From the NCBI GenBank assembly GCA_965652565.1, contig CBFGWL010000106.1, positions 1 through 6,423 of the forward strand: a stretch of 6,423 nt of DNA, read 5' to 3'. Below, piece by piece: positions 5,181 to 6,423 of this stretch. This DNA is from RSA11 sp965652565. Lineage in GTDB: Bacteria > Actinomycetota > Thermoleophilia > Solirubrobacterales > 70-9. Made by a program: the position numbers and the translations under genes. The stretch's first letter is position 1. The number at the start of each line of letters is the position of its first letter. Below the pieces are notes generated by a model. The model saw only the letters and a list, made by a program, of their open reading frames with translations, did no database searches and was not told the origin of the DNA.

Positions 5181-6416
5181 GTGGCGACGTTCGCGTTCAA
5201 GGCCGTCGACCTCACCGGTGCCGCCTCCCAGGGCGAGCTCGAGGCGACCAGCAAGGCGCAGGTCACGGAGCAGCTGCGCCAGCGCGGGCTGATCGTCCTC
5301 GACGTCTCCGAGAAACACGAGGCCTTCAAGCTCGAATCGATCTTCCAGCGCTTCAAGAGCGTCAAGGTCCGCAGCCTGGCGATCTTCTCGCGGCAGTTCG
5401 CGACGCTGATCGGTTCCGGCATGCCGATGCTGCGCTCGCTCCACACGCTCGAGGAGCAGAGCGAGGACGAGATGCTCAAGAAGGCGATCGCCGCGCTGCG
5501 CCAGGACGTGGAGGCGGGCAGCTCGGTCGCCGCCGCGATGGAGCGCCAGCCCGGCGTGTTCGATCAGCTCTTCCGCTCGATGGTGCACGCCGGCGAGAGC
5601 TCCGGCCGCCTGGAGGACTCCCTCGACCGCACCGCCTCGCAGATCGAGCGCCTGGACGCGCTGCGCCGCCAGGTCAAGTCGGCGCTCACCTATCCGGCGA
5701 TCGTCTTCACCTTCGCGATCCTGGCGATGATGGCCGTGGTCGCCTTCATCGTCCCGGTCTTCGTCGACATCTTCGAGGAGATGGCCGCCGAGACCCCGGG
5801 CGTCTCGGCGGACCTGCCGATTCCCACGCAGATCACGGTGAGCATCTCCGACTTCATCACCGGCAAGTGGTACGCGCTCTTTTTGATCATCGGCCTGGGC
5901 GCTTACGCGTTCGTGCGCTGGAAGAAGACCGAGGTCGGCCGGATGCAGTGGGATCGGATCAAGCTGCGCATGCCCGCCCACATCGGCGACGTGGTCCACA
6001 AGGTCGCGCTCGCCCGCTGGTCGCGCACCTTCGCCGGCACGATCGCCTCCGGCGTGCCGATGCTGCAGGCGATCAAGGTCGCCGGCGCGACGTCGGGCAA
6101 CGCGGTCGTCGAGGCGGCGATGGACGACGTGTACGCGTCCGTGCGCAGCGGCGGCTCGATCGCCAAGCCGCTCATGGAGAACCCCGCCTTCCCCGCGATG
6201 GTCTCGCACATGGTCTCGGTGGGCGAGGACTCCGGCCAGCTCGAGGACATGCTCGAGAAGATCGCCGACTTCTACGAGACCGAGGTCGACGCCAAGGTGA
6301 AGGCGCTCACCTCGCTGATCGAGCCGCTCCTGATCGCGTTCGTGGGCGCGGGCGTCGGGTTCATCGTGATCGCGATGTACCTGCCGATCTTCTCGCTGTA
6401 CGACAACATTCGGTAG
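5181..6416 (+). CDS. pilC: Type IV pilus inner-membrane platform protein PilC
   Basis: PilC (GspF/T2SSF family) is the integral membrane platform on which PilB and PilT act to insert or remove pilins. The 411-residue product matches the family length. It opens with the typical MATFAFKAVDLTG and a short N-terminal domain (1-60). Two homologous cytoplasmic T2SSF repeats follow: FSRQFATLIGSGMPMLRSL (69-87) matches WSRTFAGTIASGVPMLQAI (280-298), and VHAGESSGRLEDSL (135-148) matches VSVGEDSGQLEDML (345-358). Predicted membrane helices are at about 173-194, 230-247 and 378-401; the first and third each follow a repeat, and the ending LPIFSLYDNIR is family-typical. The GTG start is supported by the SD at 5168-5175 and by the family N-terminus. 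It lies 11 nt after pilT in the same operon. The stop falls 7 bases before the window edge, so any downstream pilin or pilM/N/O genes cannot be judged. Confidence 0.95.
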   Translation: MATFAFKAVDLTGAASQGELEATSKAQVTEQLRQRGLIVLDVSEKHEAFKLESIFQRFKSVKVRSLAIFSRQFATLIGSGMPMLRSLHTLEEQSEDEMLKKAIAALRQDVEAGSSVAAAMERQPGVFDQLFRSMVHAGESSGRLEDSLDRTASQIERLDALRRQVKSALTYPAIVFTFAILAMMAVVAFIVPVFVDIFEEMAAETPGVSADLPIPTQITVSISDFITGKWYALFLIIGLGAYAFVRWKKTEVGRMQWDRIKLRMPAHIGDVVHKVALARWSRTFAGTIASGVPMLQAIKVAGATSGNAVVEAAMDDVYASVRSGGSIAKPLMENPAFPAMVSHMVSVGEDSGQLEDMLEKIADFYETEVDAKVKALTSLIEPLLIAFVGAGVGFIVIAMYLPIFSLYDNIR

Positions 6417-6423
6417 CTGGGGG

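Overview
This is a very GC-rich stretch in which all five genes lie on the + strand and codon third positions are mostly G or C. The layout (mltG, aroE, then type IV pilus genes pilB, pilT, pilC) and the protein sequences suggest a high-GC actinobacterium, perhaps of the class Thermoleophilia (Solirubrobacter/Conexibacter-like). The lineage is an inference from gene order and composition; no marker gene here proves it.

Positions 1-1951 form a housekeeping block. A membrane-anchored endolytic murein transglycosylase (mltG, 5' end probably cut by the window edge) runs into shikimate dehydrogenase (aroE) with a TGATG stop/start overlap, so the two are almost certainly translated together. The link is operonic, between wall building and aromatic amino acid supply.

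Positions 1952-2084 and 3936-4068 are two intergenic regions, by chance both 133 bp, in front of pilB and pilT. Neither gene has a properly spaced Shine-Dalgarno sequence. Both carry the same two-box arrangement just upstream of the ATG: a TAAA-type box and a GCCGA box, with starts exactly 20 nt apart. The pilT copy is close to the textbook sigma-28 (FliA/WhiG/SigD) promoter. The boxes end only 8-9 nt before the ATG, which predicts leaderless mRNAs. Further upstream both regions also share a GC-rich hairpin block, possibly the end of the preceding transcript.

Positions 2085-6416 encode the type IV pilus motor: PilB (assembly ATPase), PilT (retraction ATPase) and PilC (inner-membrane platform). 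pilC follows pilT after 11 nt with a GTG start and a normal ribosome binding site, so pilT-pilC form one transcription unit. Together the three would power extension and retraction of pili; pilins, prepilin peptidase and alignment proteins are not in the window and may lie downstream.

The most interesting points are the candidate sigma-28-type promoters with leaderless pilB and pilT transcripts, and a PilB whose N-terminal MshEN-type domain has lost the residues expected for cyclic-di-GMP binding. No tRNA, rRNA, CRISPR array, insertion sequence or broken gene was seen, and no entirely new system is evident.
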